A stretch of DNA of 64,000 nucleotides from Budorcas taxicolor (GCF_023091745.1 NC_068920.1:147961622-148025621); one strand, 5' to 3'. Shown: positions 1 to 10,984, counted from the stretch's first letter. Notes: generated by a model from the letters alone, not told the origin. Translations and numbers: made by a program.

Positions 1-708
1 GTGAGTCCCTGTACTTTACCTGGTAAGTCTAGTCTAAGCCTTTTCGGTAAATATCACTCACAGCAGCAAGTGCTCCTTATGAAAGAACTAAGACATCCAT
101 AAATAAATAGAAACTGGCACTTAACGTTTACTAAGCTCTGACTAGTTAAAATAACTGGGAGAGAAGATGTCTTTCACTAAACTTGCAGAATTCAGAGTAA
201 AAGAGTTCTAATTTGGAGTCCTTGGGGACCAGAATGGCCAGAAGTGAACTTCAGAGGGTTTATTTAAAAAGCCACAACTTCAAAGATGGGTAGGTCCACG
301 GACCCCTCCTGCCTCTCTGCACAGGCCAGCTCGTTGTTTCCGTTACAAATTGATTTCCAGGGTAATACCCCTGAGGCCTGTCTCCCACGTGAGATAGGAG
401 TCGAGACTCCAGCAACCCTCCCAGGTCATGTCTGCTGATCCAAGCCCAGCTCACGCACAGCTCAGAGTCTGTTTCTCGCTCCAAGTCTAGAGTGGGTGCC
501 AGGGATGGGGAGGCATCTTTCAGGCACTTGGTCTCTGCTTGCTCCAGTGGCTCAGCCTTACTCACCCTGCCAGTTCCAAGGCATCTGGGCTCATCTGCAC
601 AGAGCCAGGAGCGGGGAGAACTTGGAGAGCCCCGTGGGGAAGCACTTGGCTGGATTTATGAATCAGGCCTGGATTTGGCTCAGAACACTGAACTTATCCC
701 CTGGGCTG
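1..708. other. Unique sequence, no gene recognised
   Basis: I see no repeat family, splice-flanked exon or structured RNA here. Two open frames of about 100 and 240 codons exist. The longer one runs straight into the MER20 and antisense BovB repeats downstream, so it is not a gene. The first 250 bases are AT-rich and the rest is GC-rich. Confidence 0.5.
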
Positions 709-1292
709 GACTGAGAACTTTCAGTGTCAGAACTGCTGACACTTGGGCTGACGGCTCTATGTTGTGGGGGGCTGTCCCAAACAGGATGTGCCCTGGCCTC
801 TCCCCACTAGTAGTTGTTGTTCAGTTGCTCAGTCGTATTCAACTCTTCGTGACCCCATGGACTGTAGCCCACCAGGCTTCCCTGTCCTTCACCACCTCCC
901 AGAGTTTGCTCAAACTCATGTCCATTGAGTCCATGTTGCTGTCTAACCATCTCATGGTTAACCAGCCACTACTCCTTTTATCTTCAGTCTTCCCCAGCAT
1001 CAGGGTCTTTTCCAGTGAATTGGCTCTTTGCATCAGGTGGCCAAAGTATTGGAGTTTCAGTTTCAGCTTCAGTCCTTCCAATGAATATTCAGGGTTGATT
1101 TCCTTTAGGATGGACTGGTTGGGTTTCCTTGTGGTCCAAGGGACTCTCAAGAGTCTTCTCCAGCATCACCTCCCACTAGCTCCTCATAGAAATCCCTCTC
1201 TCTGTCAGTGGTGACAACCAAAGATGTCTCCAGACATTGCTAGATGTCTCCTGGGGGGCGCGGAGCAAAGTCACCCTGGCTGAGAACCACTG
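709..1292 (-). mobile_element. MER20-like hAT-Charlie DNA transposon, split by BovB
   Basis: Both halves of a short non-autonomous hAT-type element are recognisable in reverse orientation. The left part (709-810) ends at a CCCACTAG. The right part (1172-1292) restarts with the same CCCACTAG and runs to a terminal GAGAACCACTG. The two parts join into one element once the BovB insertion at 811-1171 is removed. The family is ancient and shared by placental mammals, so this copy predates the ruminant insertion. Confidence 0.75.
811..1171 (-). mobile_element. BovB (RTE) LINE, 5'-truncated 3' end
   Basis: This is the last roughly 360 bases of a BovB LINE in reverse orientation. The antisense reading gives the BovB C-terminal region, with motifs such as FGHLMQR and MRWLDSN. 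It is flanked by an 8-bp target-site duplication, CCCACTAG (803-810 and 1172-1179), and it sits inside MER20. The copy is 5'-truncated as usual for target-primed reverse transcription. It codes for nothing. Confidence 0.93.
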
Positions 1293-2157
1293 TCTCTTGG
1301 CCCCACCTGACTGCAGGGAGGCTGGGAAAGGTAGCCCAGACGTCTGATCGGGAAGAAAAGAAAGCTCATTTAGATCCTGCTGGCCAGTCTCTCTTTCTCA
1401 GTGACCTTGGGCGGTTCTTCTGGTGCTGTGGGGACACTGGAGGGGCCCAGTGCAGAGCCATTTCTACGGGTGAGGGGGTGGGTAGCAGAGCCTGAGGGAT
1501 GGGACAGGAACTGCACGGGACAAGGGGGGCATCTGGAAACCAGCTGCCAGTGTGGTCAACAGCCCTCCTGAGTGTTTATTTGTGAGCAGATAAGAGGAAA
1601 TGACCAAATGAAAAGGAATATCCCCATCATTCTCAAACACTTACTTAAAAGATGTGACTGAGCTCCCAGGCTGCCCTGGGGTGGGAATGGAGGTGACCGG
1701 CTGCCGTGTCACAGGGAGGGGGCTTTGATGTCCTTGTCTTACTTGAGGACCCTTGAATCATGCAGAAAGCAGAATGGATTGGGGTTCCCAGAGGTAAAAA
1801 TCTGGAATTTGCTGTCTTCCCGGGAAGGGGCTGTCGTCTGGAAGCCCGGTGAAAGGGTTATTCCACCGCCCACGTGGCGTGCTGTGTGTGCACGTGATTA
1901 TGCCTGGAAGAGGAAACATGTAGGAAGTTGTTTTCATAGCTTCTTTTTATTAGCGTTTATATGAGTTAATGAGCATGCAAACAGATCTGGCAAAAATGTT
2001 GATAGTAAAACAACCAATATGGTCTTAAAGAGGGAAGTCACCAGCTTGTGAGTAATCAGATCTTACCTTAGCTGGAAAAGAAGACAGGTTTTCCAAGCTC
2101 AGATATGCAGCCACTGTGAGTTGTGGTATAGTAAAATAGAGCTCAAAGACAGGTTCC
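1293..2157. other. Unique sequence, no feature recognised
   Basis: There is no recognisable repeat, exon or RNA. The open frames present are short and carry no known motif. Confidence 0.45.
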
Positions 2158-2645
2158 CTCCCACCGACCCACCCATCCACCCACCCAGTCATCCATACAA
2201 CCACCCATCCAACCACCCACCCACCCATCCACCCACTCACCCATCCATCCACACACCCACCCATCCACCCACCCACTTATTCACCCATCCACCCACCCAT
2301 TCACCCATCCACCCACCCATTCACCCATCCACCCACCCACCCATCCATCCACCCACCCATCCACCCACCCATTCACCCATCCACCCACCCACCCATCCAT
2401 CCACCCATCCATCCATCCACCCATCCATCCACCCACCTATTCATGCATCCATCCACTCATTCACCCATCCATCCATCCACCCATCCACCCACCCACCCAT
2501 CCATCCACCCACCCATCTACTCACCCATTCACCCAACCATCCACTCACCCACCCATTCACCCATCCATCCACTCACTCACCCACTCATCCATTCACCCAT
2601 TCATCCACTCACCCACCTGTCCATCCACCCATCCACCCACCCATC
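2158..2645. repeat. CCAC/CCAT simple-repeat array (about 490 bp)
   Basis: The array is built from interspersed CCAC, CCAT and CACT tetramers, giving a higher-order 8-12 bp periodicity (CACCCATC). The plus strand therefore reads open for about 180 codons as His-Pro-Thr/Ile-His repeats, and the minus strand as Gly-Trp-Met repeats. Both frames are products of the repeat, not genes. The array is probably polymorphic in length. Confidence 0.97.
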
Positions 2646-2658
2646 TTTATCATAGATC

Positions 2659-2965
2659 CATCCAGTATTTACTGAACACCTACTATGTATCAGGCACTTT
2701 TCCAAGAACTTGAGTATCATCAGTGAACAAAACTGATAACCATCCTGACCACCAGGATGTTACATCCTATTGGGGAGAGAGAAAGAAACAAAATTGTTGA
2801 GTAAATCACAGAGGTTATTAGAAGATGATGAAGATTGGCAATAAAGCAGGGATGGGAATATGTCGTGCCAGTAGCAAGGCACAAAAGTGACCATTTCAAA
2901 TAGGTGGTCCTGGTAGGCTGCATGGAGAAGGTGACATTTGAACAGAGCCTGGAAGAAAGCAGTCT
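2659..2965 (-). mobile_element. L2 LINE 3' region
   Basis: The opening TATTTACTGAACACCTACTA and the later GGTGACATTTGAACAGAGCC match the antisense 3' end of L2. The copy lies directly after the tetranucleotide array. It is ancient and diverged. Confidence 0.75.
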
Positions 2966-3039
2966 CCCCAGTCACATTGCTGGAACTTAAGTACAGTAAA
3001 GGAAGAGAGGGCTGGGCACTCGTTAGTCTGTACCTGATC

Positions 3040-3178
3040 CCAACAACAACCCGACAGAAACAGCTACAGATTTAGGGGCTCTGCTTTAGAGTCAGAAGCT
3101 GAGACTCAGAGAGGTTAAGTAACAAGTCTAAGGTCACAGAGCCACTGAGTGTCAGGGTTAGGGAGTAAAGCCTGGGAT
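3040..3178 (-). mobile_element. MIR SINE
   Basis: The MIR core in reverse orientation is visible: GAGACTCAGAGAGGTTAAGT, then AAGGTCACAGAGCCACTGAG. It is an ancient mammalian SINE with clear divergence. Confidence 0.8.
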
Positions 3179-3800
3179 GATAGATACACTTGCTATGCAT
3201 TTTTCAGTCAAGTATGGGGAAGATAGTGAGGAAAGTTATTCTCAAGTGGGAGAGGGTAATAAATCTCATAGGCCACATTTCCACGTTTGCTCAGGAATTG
3301 GGGGTCATTTAGGCACTGGTAGGACTTGGCTGTTTTGTTCTTGAAAGCAGAGCCAGAGAAAAGCCAACTGGAATGATTTGGAAGCGTTTGGAATCTATGG
3401 ATTTGTAGATCCGCCCCCACCCCGCCTCTACCTAACCTGAGGGTAGGGAGAAGATTAGGGCTGAGAGTACTTTACACTTTTTCACAAGATTCTTGGGCAA
3501 TCCTGAGATCATGTTTTAGGGAACACTCCTGGGATCCCCAGCTTCTTAGCAGAGGTAGAAAGATGATCACAGAACCTGCATTTTAGATAAGATCTCCCGG
3601 GTGATTCTTATGGCCAAAAAGTGACTAGAAGTGGCCGTTTTGTTATCCCATGAAAGTTCCGACTTGGGGACGTTGAAGGAACTATAGGTAATAACCACTC
3701 AAACTTACCCATTTCCATTTAAATACACAGCTACTCATAATCAAAGTCAGTTCATTTATTGACTTTTCAATGTACGCCATACAGTATTCACACAATGTCA
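3179..3800. other. Unique sequence, no feature recognised
   Basis: No repeat, exon or RNA gene could be supported in this stretch. Confidence 0.4.
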
Positions 3801-4005
3801 CAGTGCTTAGTCACTTAATCGTGTTTGACTCTTTGTGACCCCATGGACTGTAGCCCACCAGGCTCTGTCCATGGGATTTCCCAGACAGGAATATTGGAGT
3901 GCGTTGCCGTTCCCTTCTCCAGGGGATCTTCCCAACCCAGGGATTGAATCTGGGTCTCCTGTATTGCAGGCGGATTCTTTACTATCTGAGCCACCAGGGA
4001 AGCCC
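3801..4005 (-). mobile_element. Bov-tA SINE
   Basis: A full Bov-tA in reverse orientation. It carries the BovB-derived body (GACCCCATGGACTGTAGCCC), then the tRNA-like head with a B-box-like GGGATTGAATC, ending CCACCAGGGAAGCCC. The flanking target-site duplication is not clear. Confidence 0.93.
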
Positions 4006-5332
4006 TCATAGAATATTGGACAGGACAAAATAAAAAAAAAACCAAACAATGTAAGCAATCCTTATCTTTTGCTGGTAATAAAATTCTGTTTTTTATTTTT
4101 TATTTTTATCTAACACTGTTTCTGTCTATATATGTGTTTAGTCCTGCTCATTGCTCTGGCTTCATCTCAGTTATGCTCTTCTGTAGGCAAAATTCTAGAA
4201 ATTCAGTATTAACAGGACTTTACTCTTTGGTGAGAGCCATGCTGCTTTGGCCCCTTGTGGAACCTTGGCCTGATTCGTCCAGCTCTGCCGTCCCCTCCCC
4301 GTCCCTCCAGGGAGGCCCGGCCACGGCTGCCTCAGCTGTTTTGGTTGCCCTCTTTCCGGATTTCTCCGGGTAAGTGACTCAGCATGACTCAGCATTTAGG
4401 GGAGCCAGAATATTCTTCCATGCAGCCAGCATATGGTGAACATTCACACTGCTTGGAAAAATCATTGTAAATGAAACACACAGGAGAAAAAAAAAAAAGG
4501 CCCAGATTTCTTCACACCCAAATGAGACATTGGGTCAAGGATGAGGAGGACAAGTTGAGAAAGGGCCATCCGGCTGGGGCCCCAGAGCAGAGTGGCTGCC
4601 TCAGAGGTGAGCTGGGGAGAAAGAAGCAATGACACCTGGCCTTCCAGGTGGAGAGGGGCCCAAGTGGCCCTCCCGTGAACAAGAAGACAGCTGGCCACGA
4701 AAAAACCAATGCAAATGCATTCATTTACTGGGGGGGAAAGTGCCCTTTATTCCCAACTTTAAGCTCAGTGAATCTTTAGCTTCTCTTCGTCCCTTTTTCT
4801 TTCTCAGTGGCATGAAGGCATGGCTCTTTAAAAGGGCCACCGAGCCGCTGACACTTGGCAGTCTCTCCAAGTGGGATTTTGAGGCTGTGAATCCTGCCGG
4901 GAGGGCCCTTCTGACACCCCTCCTTGGAAAGCTGGCGCAAGCTCTCAGACGGTTTCTAGGGTCATTGTGTTAAGCCTCTGGTTAAAGAACAGCCGCTTTG
5001 AAGCAGCTGGTTTGGGCTGGCCTCCTCGTCCCGGGATGGTTTCTCGGTATTTGGTGCTCACGTGACTGAGAACATACACTGGATTCCTCGCCTTTTAGAG
5101 TCTGCTGTTCTCTTCATCTGAAGTAGCTTGTTATGCTTCAGAAAGATTTTGCTTTTTAGGTCATAAAGTGGAGCTTGAAAACTGGAAGAGGCTTTTTTTT
5201 TTTGCATGTGTATGTTTTGTTTTATGTCTTGACTCTGTGCTGAGTGCTTGAAGGGTCTTGGAGCAAGAGATGGGAACTTGAAGCTGGCGTGGAGAGGTTC
5301 TGTAGGATGTCCAGCCCATGCTAAGGGAGTGG
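4006..5332. other. Unique sequence between SINEs
   Basis: No gene or repeat family is recognised apart from short A/T runs near 4030, 4085-4110 and 5190. The stretch contains the tandem NF-E2 motif annotated separately. The open frames here are short and unconvincing. Confidence 0.45.
4374..4394 (+). promoter_or_regulatory. Tandem NF-E2/MARE-type motif
   Basis: Two head-to-tail copies of TGACTCAGCA lie exactly 10 bp apart (4375-4384 and 4385-4394). With the base before each (G and A), both match the NF-E2 consensus RTGASTCAGCA perfectly. Tandem NF-E2 sites about one helical turn apart are known from the beta-globin HS2 enhancer. AGATAA-type GATA cores lie about 270-310 bp upstream (near 4062 and 4107). 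Motif identity is seen directly. Enhancer function is inference. Confidence 0.4.
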
Positions 5333-5362
5333 CATTGAAGGGTCAGTCATTGAAGGGTCAGT
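5333..5362. repeat. 15-bp perfect tandem duplication
   Basis: CATTGAAGGGTCAGT occurs twice without a gap (5333-5347 and 5348-5362). It is a small recent-looking duplication in unique DNA. Confidence 0.95.
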
Positions 5363-5544
5363 CTTGGGTGGGGTTAAGCCCTGAGGCAGATGGACTGGGT
5401 GGCTTTCAGGCAATCACTCTCTTTCCTGCCAACCTGGTTTGGTTCTTTGAACAACAGCTAATGCCCTTGGAACATTCTCACAGAATAAACTCCCTGAGAG
5501 CAGGGCCTGGTTCATCCTTTATACCCCGGTATCCCAATACCAAT

Positions 5545-5679
5545 GGAGAAGGAAATGGCAACCCACTCCAGTGTTCTTGCCTGGAGAATCCCAGGGACAG
5601 GAGGGGAGCCTGGTGGGCTGCCATCTATGGGGTTGCACAGAGTCAGACACTACTGAAACGACTTAGCAGCAGCAGCAGC
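5545..5679 (+). mobile_element. Bov-A monomer SINE with (AGC)n tail
   Basis: A single Bov-A unit without the tRNA head. It starts at GGAGAAGGAAATGGCAACCC and ends in ACTTAGCAGCAGCAGCAGC. It is flanked by a perfect 14-bp duplication, ATCCCAATACCAAT (5531-5544 and 5680-5693). The monomer therefore inserted as its own unit. Confidence 0.93.
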
Positions 5680-5693
5680 ATCCCAATACCAAT

Positions 5694-5812
5694 AAAGAAG
5701 GAAATGGCAACCCACTCCAGTATTCTTGCCTGGAGAATCCCATGCACAGAGGAGCCTGCCAGGTTACAGTCTGTGGGGTCACAAAGTTGGACATGACTGA
5801 GCACGTATGCAC
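5694..5812 (+). mobile_element. Second Bov-A monomer
   Basis: Another Bov-A body in the same direction begins right after the downstream copy of the neighbour's target duplication. It ends near GACTGAGCACGTATGCAC. It lacks the CAG tail and was probably the older resident next to which the first monomer integrated. Confidence 0.9.
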
Positions 5813-5820
5813 CTCTGTGT

Positions 5821-6005
5821 GATACATAAATAGATAACCAGCAGAGACCTACTGTATAGCACAGGGAACTCTACTCGACATTTTGTAACAACTCATAAGG
5901 GAAAAGAATATGAAAAAGAATACACCCACATACTGAATCACTTTGCCTTGCACCTGAAACTAACATGATATTGAAAATCAGCTACACTTCCATTTTTAAA
6001 AAAGA
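5821..6005 (+). mobile_element. Cetartiodactyl L1 3' UTR
   Basis: Characteristic 3'-UTR phrases are present: GACCTACTGTATAGCACAGG, AATCACTTTGCCTTGCACC and CTGAAACTAACATG. An A-rich end follows. Only the last part of the LINE is present. Confidence 0.85.
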
Positions 6006-6060
6006 AAAGTTCTGTACATCGAAGAGCATTCAGTGATTCTTACTCTGAAACAAGGGATCA

Positions 6061-6225
6061 AGGACTACCCTGGTGGTCCAGTGGCTAAGACTCTGTGTTC
6101 CCAATGCAGGGGGCCTGGATTCTGGCCTGGGTTCGATCCCTACCACCAGGGAACTAGATCCCCTGTGCCACAACTAAGATCTGTTGCAGCTGAATAAAAA
6201 GTAAATAGTAAGTAAAAAAATCATA
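6061..6225 (+). mobile_element. CHR-type tRNA-derived SINE
   Basis: The cetartiodactyl CHR head CCTGGTGGTCCAGTGGCTAA is followed by a GGTTCGATCC B-box-like element, then by the AACTAAGATC segment and an A-rich tail. Confidence 0.85.
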
Positions 6226-6529
6226 GGATGCCATTTGAAAAAAAAAAAAAAAAGACATCAGTGTTTCCACTTCCTCCCAAATCAGCAGGAACATGGCAAT
6301 GAGAAGACCTGCATGTGTACTGAAAAATGTTTGCTGAGCAAGGGGTCCCAGGGAGAAGCAAGAGCTGAAGAACACAGCGCCGAACGGAAGTGCCGGACAT
6401 CCACCGCTGAGCAAGGACTGTGAAACCATTCACGGATGGATTTTGACCCGTTAGGGAATAGATACCAAATGTTTTTTGATCCTGTCAGGATCAAGAGAAA
6501 AATCAGTAATTCTGTGATTACTTAAAAAA

Positions 6530-6628
6530 AATAATTTATTTATTTTAATTGGAGGCTAATTACTTTACAGTATTGTAGTGGTTTTTGCCATACATTGACA
6601 TGAATCCGTCATGGGTGTACGTGTCAGT
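6530..6628 (-). mobile_element. Bovid L1 3'-end fragment
   Basis: This short piece reads TTAATTGGAGGCTAATTACT and then TTTGCCATACATTGACATGA. That is the antisense 3' end of a young bovid L1, heavily 5'-truncated. Confidence 0.75.
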
Positions 6629-6906
6629 GATTGCTTTTTAAAAACATGTGACACTCACATGGCCTGAGTTTCATGTTGTTGTTTAATTTTTAACCGATAG
6701 CACTTCCTTCCAGCTTGCTTCTGAAAGAAAATTGTATTTAGAGGTGACCTGCTGTTGACTAGAGTAGAGGGAAGACAACATAGGACTTCTCAAAGCTGTC
6801 CCAGTTTTTCTTACATCCTACTGTTCCCCTGCCTGCACCATGTAAAGCCTTTTGGAAATTTGAGTACATGTCAGCTCTGATGTTTGTCCCATTCCCCTTC
6901 CCTCCT

Positions 6907-7447
6907 CTACTATGGACTGAGTGTTTGTGTCCCCCACAAATTCATTATGTTGAAGCCCTACACCCCAATGTGATGGTCTTTGCAGGTGGTCCTTTGGGAG
7001 GTGGTCAGGATTAGATGAGGTCATGCGGGTGGGGCTCTCATGGTGGGCTCAGTGTCCTTCTAGCTCAGTGGGTAAAGAACCCACCTGCAATGTAGGAGAC
7101 GTGGGTCAGGAAGATCCCCTCGAGAAGGAAATGGCAACCCACTCCAGTATTCTTGCCTGGAGAATCCCATGGACAGAGGAGCCTGGCGGGCTACAGTCCA
7201 GGTGTGTCAAGAAAGAGTCGGATACGACTGAAGCGATTAAACAACAGCAACGACAAAGTGGAGGCCCGGGGAGACCGCGGCCCCCACCCCATGTGAAGAG
7301 TGGCTGCAGCCCTGAGGACGGCAGAGGGCTCTTGCCAGATCCTGGACCCGCTGACATCATGATCTAGGACTTCCAGCTTCCAGAACTGTGAGAAGAAATG
7401 TTTGTCTTAAAGCCCCAGACTGTGCAACGTTGGGACAGCAGCCTGAG
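6907..7447 (+). mobile_element. MLT1 (ERVL-MaLR) LTR interrupted by Bov-tA
   Basis: The left part (6907-7055) contains TTGAAGCCCTACACCCCAAT and TTTGGGAGGTGGTCAGG. The right part (7253-7447) contains CCATGTGAAGAGTGGC and TTCCAGAACTGTGAGAAG. Together they form one MLT1A-like LTR. A Bov-tA at 7056-7252 splits it. Confidence 0.85.
7056..7252 (+). mobile_element. Bov-tA SINE inside MLT1
   Basis: The head TAGCTCAGTGGGTAAAGAAC leads into GGAAATGGCAACCCACTCCA and ends near ACGACTGAAGCGATTAAAC. The internal B-box area is shortened compared with other copies in the window. It is nested in an MLT1 LTR. Confidence 0.92.
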
Positions 7448-9320
7448 CTGCTACCTCGCAAACACTCCCCACCTCAGACCTGGGTCCCCATCCTCCGAGG
7501 GCCGCTCCATCTGGGAAGTCGTGGCTGCCGGGGGCCCAGGACCAGACATCTGACCCCTTGCCGCTGCCCCTGCCCCCTGGGTCGTGCCTTGGCCTGTTGT
7601 CCAGCCTGAGCTCCTGCTCCGAGTACTTGCCACCCCTGGGACACCGGTTCACTCTCGCGCTGGGTGGGGGTTTGCTGGCGTCCATCCAGCTCTCTGGGGC
7701 TCTCTTCATGCCCCCTGAGGGTGGCCCATGTGTGGCCTCTCAAATGTCACTTCCTCTGGAATCTTCCCTGGCCCACTGGGGCCCCCTCCCTCAGGGCTGT
7801 CTGCACTGGACTCGGCTGCTTCCTGCTCGAGTGGCTCGGCTGCTTCGGGCAGAGTGGTGTCCAGTGGGCAAGACTGTCTCGTCTCCACCAGGACACTAGG
7901 GCTAAGGCACTAGGCTCGAAGTGTGACCTTGACCTCAGCGCCGCCGGGAAAATCAGGGATGCCAATGATCATACCTCACCCCAGAGATGAATCAGAGGCC
8001 CTGGAGAGGGGCCAGGGGGTCTGTGCTGATCAGCCCCCTACCCGGAGGGACTAGAGGAGAATGTGAGGGTCCCGTGAGGCTCCTCTGGCAGCCTCCTCCC
8101 CCTCCCCCACCCCCTGCCCACTTGAGTTTCAGCAGAAGCCTCCAAACCCACTGGATGAGACCCCCGTGTCCTAAAGGAACCCTCAGAGGAGCTAGATTGT
8201 CACTCATCACTTAAAACCAAGGGTCTACCAGCCCACTGGAGATGAGGCCAGACCGGATTTTGGCAGAAAGGGAGCTGAGTGTCCATCAGTGGTTCCAGCT
8301 AAAGGCTGATCAGCGACTGCCTTGGGTCCTGGGCTGCTGGCCAAGCGCACCTGATCGGACTGGGAGGCTGTGCTAATGAGGGCTGGTGGGGGAAGAAAAG
8401 GAGGCGGAAATGCCAGGTGAAAGTCCGAGACTCAGCGGAGGACGCTGCCTGGAATCCTGGTGATGCTGGCTGCTTTGTCAGGCCTGGACGTTTAATTTGT
8501 CGTGTTCATGGACTCGCAAAATGTTCCTGCCAGAAACGAACCCTGAAGGTCACTTTGTGCTGTTTTCAAAATTACATTTGAGAACAGAGGTCTCGGCCAC
8601 TCTTGCCTCCCTGCGGCCTCAGTTCACCCCGGGAAGTGGATGCTCTCAGAGCCTGGAGGGGAGGGGGGCCTCTTCTCCCCTAGGCTGCTAGGGGGTAGGG
8701 GTGAAGATCCAGAGGTGCCGGGAACTCATCAGAGGGGTTATGCCAGTTCCAGTAAGTCCACCCTGGTCGTTGGAGGCTTTCGAAGAACTGAGGATACGTA
8801 ACTCCTTTATACTCCTTATTTTTGCCCATTTCCTGGGCCAAAGAGAAATTTGCACAGTGCCCACTCTATCCAGCATTTGCCGTGGTGAGAAACCAAAAAC
8901 GTCACTGGGCTCCATCTCTGCCCTCCTGCAGGGAGCTCAAAGATAGGGCCACTCGGGGCAGACGTGCATAACCCAGCCACCTCCTCAACCTTGATGTACC
9001 AAGCAGTGGTGTCAGGACTGGGGTTACCACATGAGTCACTCTCCAAAGTGACAGGACGTTTGTGACAGGAGCCGGGGACACCATTCACAGCCAAGGACAA
9101 CCCCACCAGCAGGCGTGAAATCAGACCCTCCTGGGCAAGTGAGGGGCAGGCTCGCCTCCCTGGGAACTGGTTGAGGGTAGTCATGAGGGATTGCTGCTGT
9201 CGTGTTGCAACTGAGCAAAGAGTGCACAGCGGCTGCCAAACACTGTGCTGACCCTTGTCTGTGTGCAGCAGAGAGGTTACGGCCACGGCCCTGTGGTTAA
9301 GAGCAGGTGGGATTTGATGT
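7448..9320. other. GC-rich unique sequence, possible L2 fragment near 7720-7830
   Basis: Most of this 1.9 kb is unclassified. The stretch around 7735-7800 (CTCAAATGTCACTTCCTCTG) resembles an L2 3' region in plus orientation, at low confidence. Several open frames of 60-180 codons occur on both strands. None carries a recognisable domain, and their number fits GC-rich noncoding DNA. Confidence 0.4.
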
Positions 9321-9815
9321 AAGAAAAAGCAAGAGACATTACTTTGCCAACAAAGGTCCATCTACTGAAGGCTATGGTTTTTCCAGTAGTCACGTATGGA
9401 TGTGAGAGTTGGACTGTAAAGAAAGCTGAGCGCCCAAGAATTGATGCTTTTGAACTGTAGTGTTGGAGAAGACTCTTGAGAGTCCCTTGACGGCAAGGAG
9501 GTCCATCCAGTCCATCATAAAGGAGATCAGTCCTGGGTGTTCATTGGAAGGACTGATGTTGAAGCTGAAACTCCAATATTTTGGCCACCTGATGTGACTC
9601 ATTTGAAAAGACCCTGATGCTGGGAAAGATTGAGGGCAAGAGGAGAAGGGGACGACAGAGGATGAGATGGTTGGATGGCATCACCGACTCAATGGACATG
9701 AGTTTGGGTAAATTCCGGGAGTTGGTGATGGCCAGGGAGGAGGCTTGGCATGCTGCGGTCCATGGGGTCGCAAAGAGTCAGACACAACTGAATGACTGAA
9801 CTGAACTGAACTGAC
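9321..9815 (+). mobile_element. BovB LINE 3' end
   Basis: Roughly the last 490 bases of BovB in plus orientation, from GAGACATTACTTTGCCAACA to the short terminal repeats of CTGAA. Remnants of the C-terminal coding region (MRWLDGITDSMDMS) are still readable but broken by stops. Confidence 0.95.
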
Positions 9816-10601
9816 AGATTGGCATGGAAGGTGGCAGTTGGCTAGGTGAGGATGCAGCGGGTACCCAGCTTCATAGCTGAGTCCCGGAGTGTGCCTGGTC
9901 TCCCATCCCGCCTGCTTCCGCACAGATGAGGCCACAGCCGTTTTCTCCCAGCAAAACTGGGACCCTACCGTTCCCCTGCTCCCAGCTGCCCACAGTTGGC
10001 AAAGCAGCAGGACCTCTGTGCCCAGGGCCCCCTCTGCGGGTCCCCATCCTGGAGGCTCAGCCTCCCCGCAGGTGGCCTCCGCGCTTTTTCTCCCTCAGCC
10101 TCTGCTCAGGGGCCCTGAGATGCCACTTACCCACAGCTTCTTGGGAGGTTTTTATGGCCTGCTGCCCCATCCCCTCTTCAGAAAGGCCTTCTTGGCTGCC
10201 CTCTGGCAGGTGCAGGCCCCGCTGTCACCCTCTCGACCATGCTCTGTTCCATGTCAGACCCTGACTGAGGGTGGGGGCTGTCTCTCACACCTCAATTCCT
10301 CTGCAGTGACCCCAGGGGATAGGCTGCATTTTCTTTCTAATTGCTTGTCCCCCACAGTTACCATGACAGCGTAGACAGTTCTCAGATAGCTGCTGAGTCA
10401 GTTGGCTTTAGTCTCCTGATGCATCTCCGGGAAAGGAGATCCCTCTGTCCACCTGGTGCCACCTCCAGCGTCTTCTAGGGACACGGAGCATTGGTGCTAG
10501 GGAATCTCAGGGTTGGGCGGGATCCTGGGGATGGCCTGTCCACCCCGGGCCTAGTGACTGCTCCAGGGTGCACACGTGGCCCTTGTGTCTGCCCTGGGAC
10601 C
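9816..10601. other. Unique sequence with a possible L2 fragment
   Basis: The segment 10160-10345 (GAAAGGCCTTCTTGGCTGCC and onward) resembles an L2 3' region in plus orientation. The rest is unclassified. An open frame of 161 codons (9889-10374) has no recognisable domain. Confidence 0.4.
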
Positions 10602-10611
10602 CAGGGTCTCA

Positions 10612-10974
10612 GTTCAGTTCAGTCACTCAATCGTGACCGACTCTTTGTGACCCCATGGACTGCAGCACGCCAGGCCTCTCTGTCCATCGCCAACTCCCGG
10701 AGTTTACTCAGACTCCTGTCCATCAAGTCGGTGATGCCATCCAACCATCTCATCCTCTGTTGTCCCCTTCTCCTGCCTTGAATCGTTCCCAGCATCAGGG
10801 TCTTTTCTAAGGAGTCAATTCTTTGCATCAGGTGGCCAAAGTATTGGAGTTCAGCCTCAGCATCAGTCCTTCTAATGAATATTCAGGACTGATTTCCTTT
10901 GGGGTAGGCTGCTTGGATCTCCTTGCTGTCCAAGGGACTCTCAAAGAGTCTTCTCCAACACCACAGTTCAAAAG
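10612..10974 (-). mobile_element. BovB LINE 3' end
   Basis: A reverse-oriented BovB 3' fragment beginning with GTTCAGTTCAGTCACTC. It is flanked by a perfect 10-bp target duplication, CAGGGTCTCA (10602-10611 and 10975-10984). Confidence 0.95.
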
Positions 10975-10984
10975 CAGGGTCTCA

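Noticed and set aside
492..1214. Open frame of 240 codons, plus strand
   Set aside because: Its second half is antisense BovB and MER20 repeat sequence, so it is not a gene.
2121..2675. His-Pro-Thr-rich open frame of 184 codons
   Set aside because: It is a translation of the CCAC/CCAT simple repeat. Length and openness follow from a unit lacking stop codons.
8816..9361. 181-codon minus frame
   Set aside because: It ends at the BovB boundary, has no domain or start context, and its composition fits chance in GC-rich DNA.
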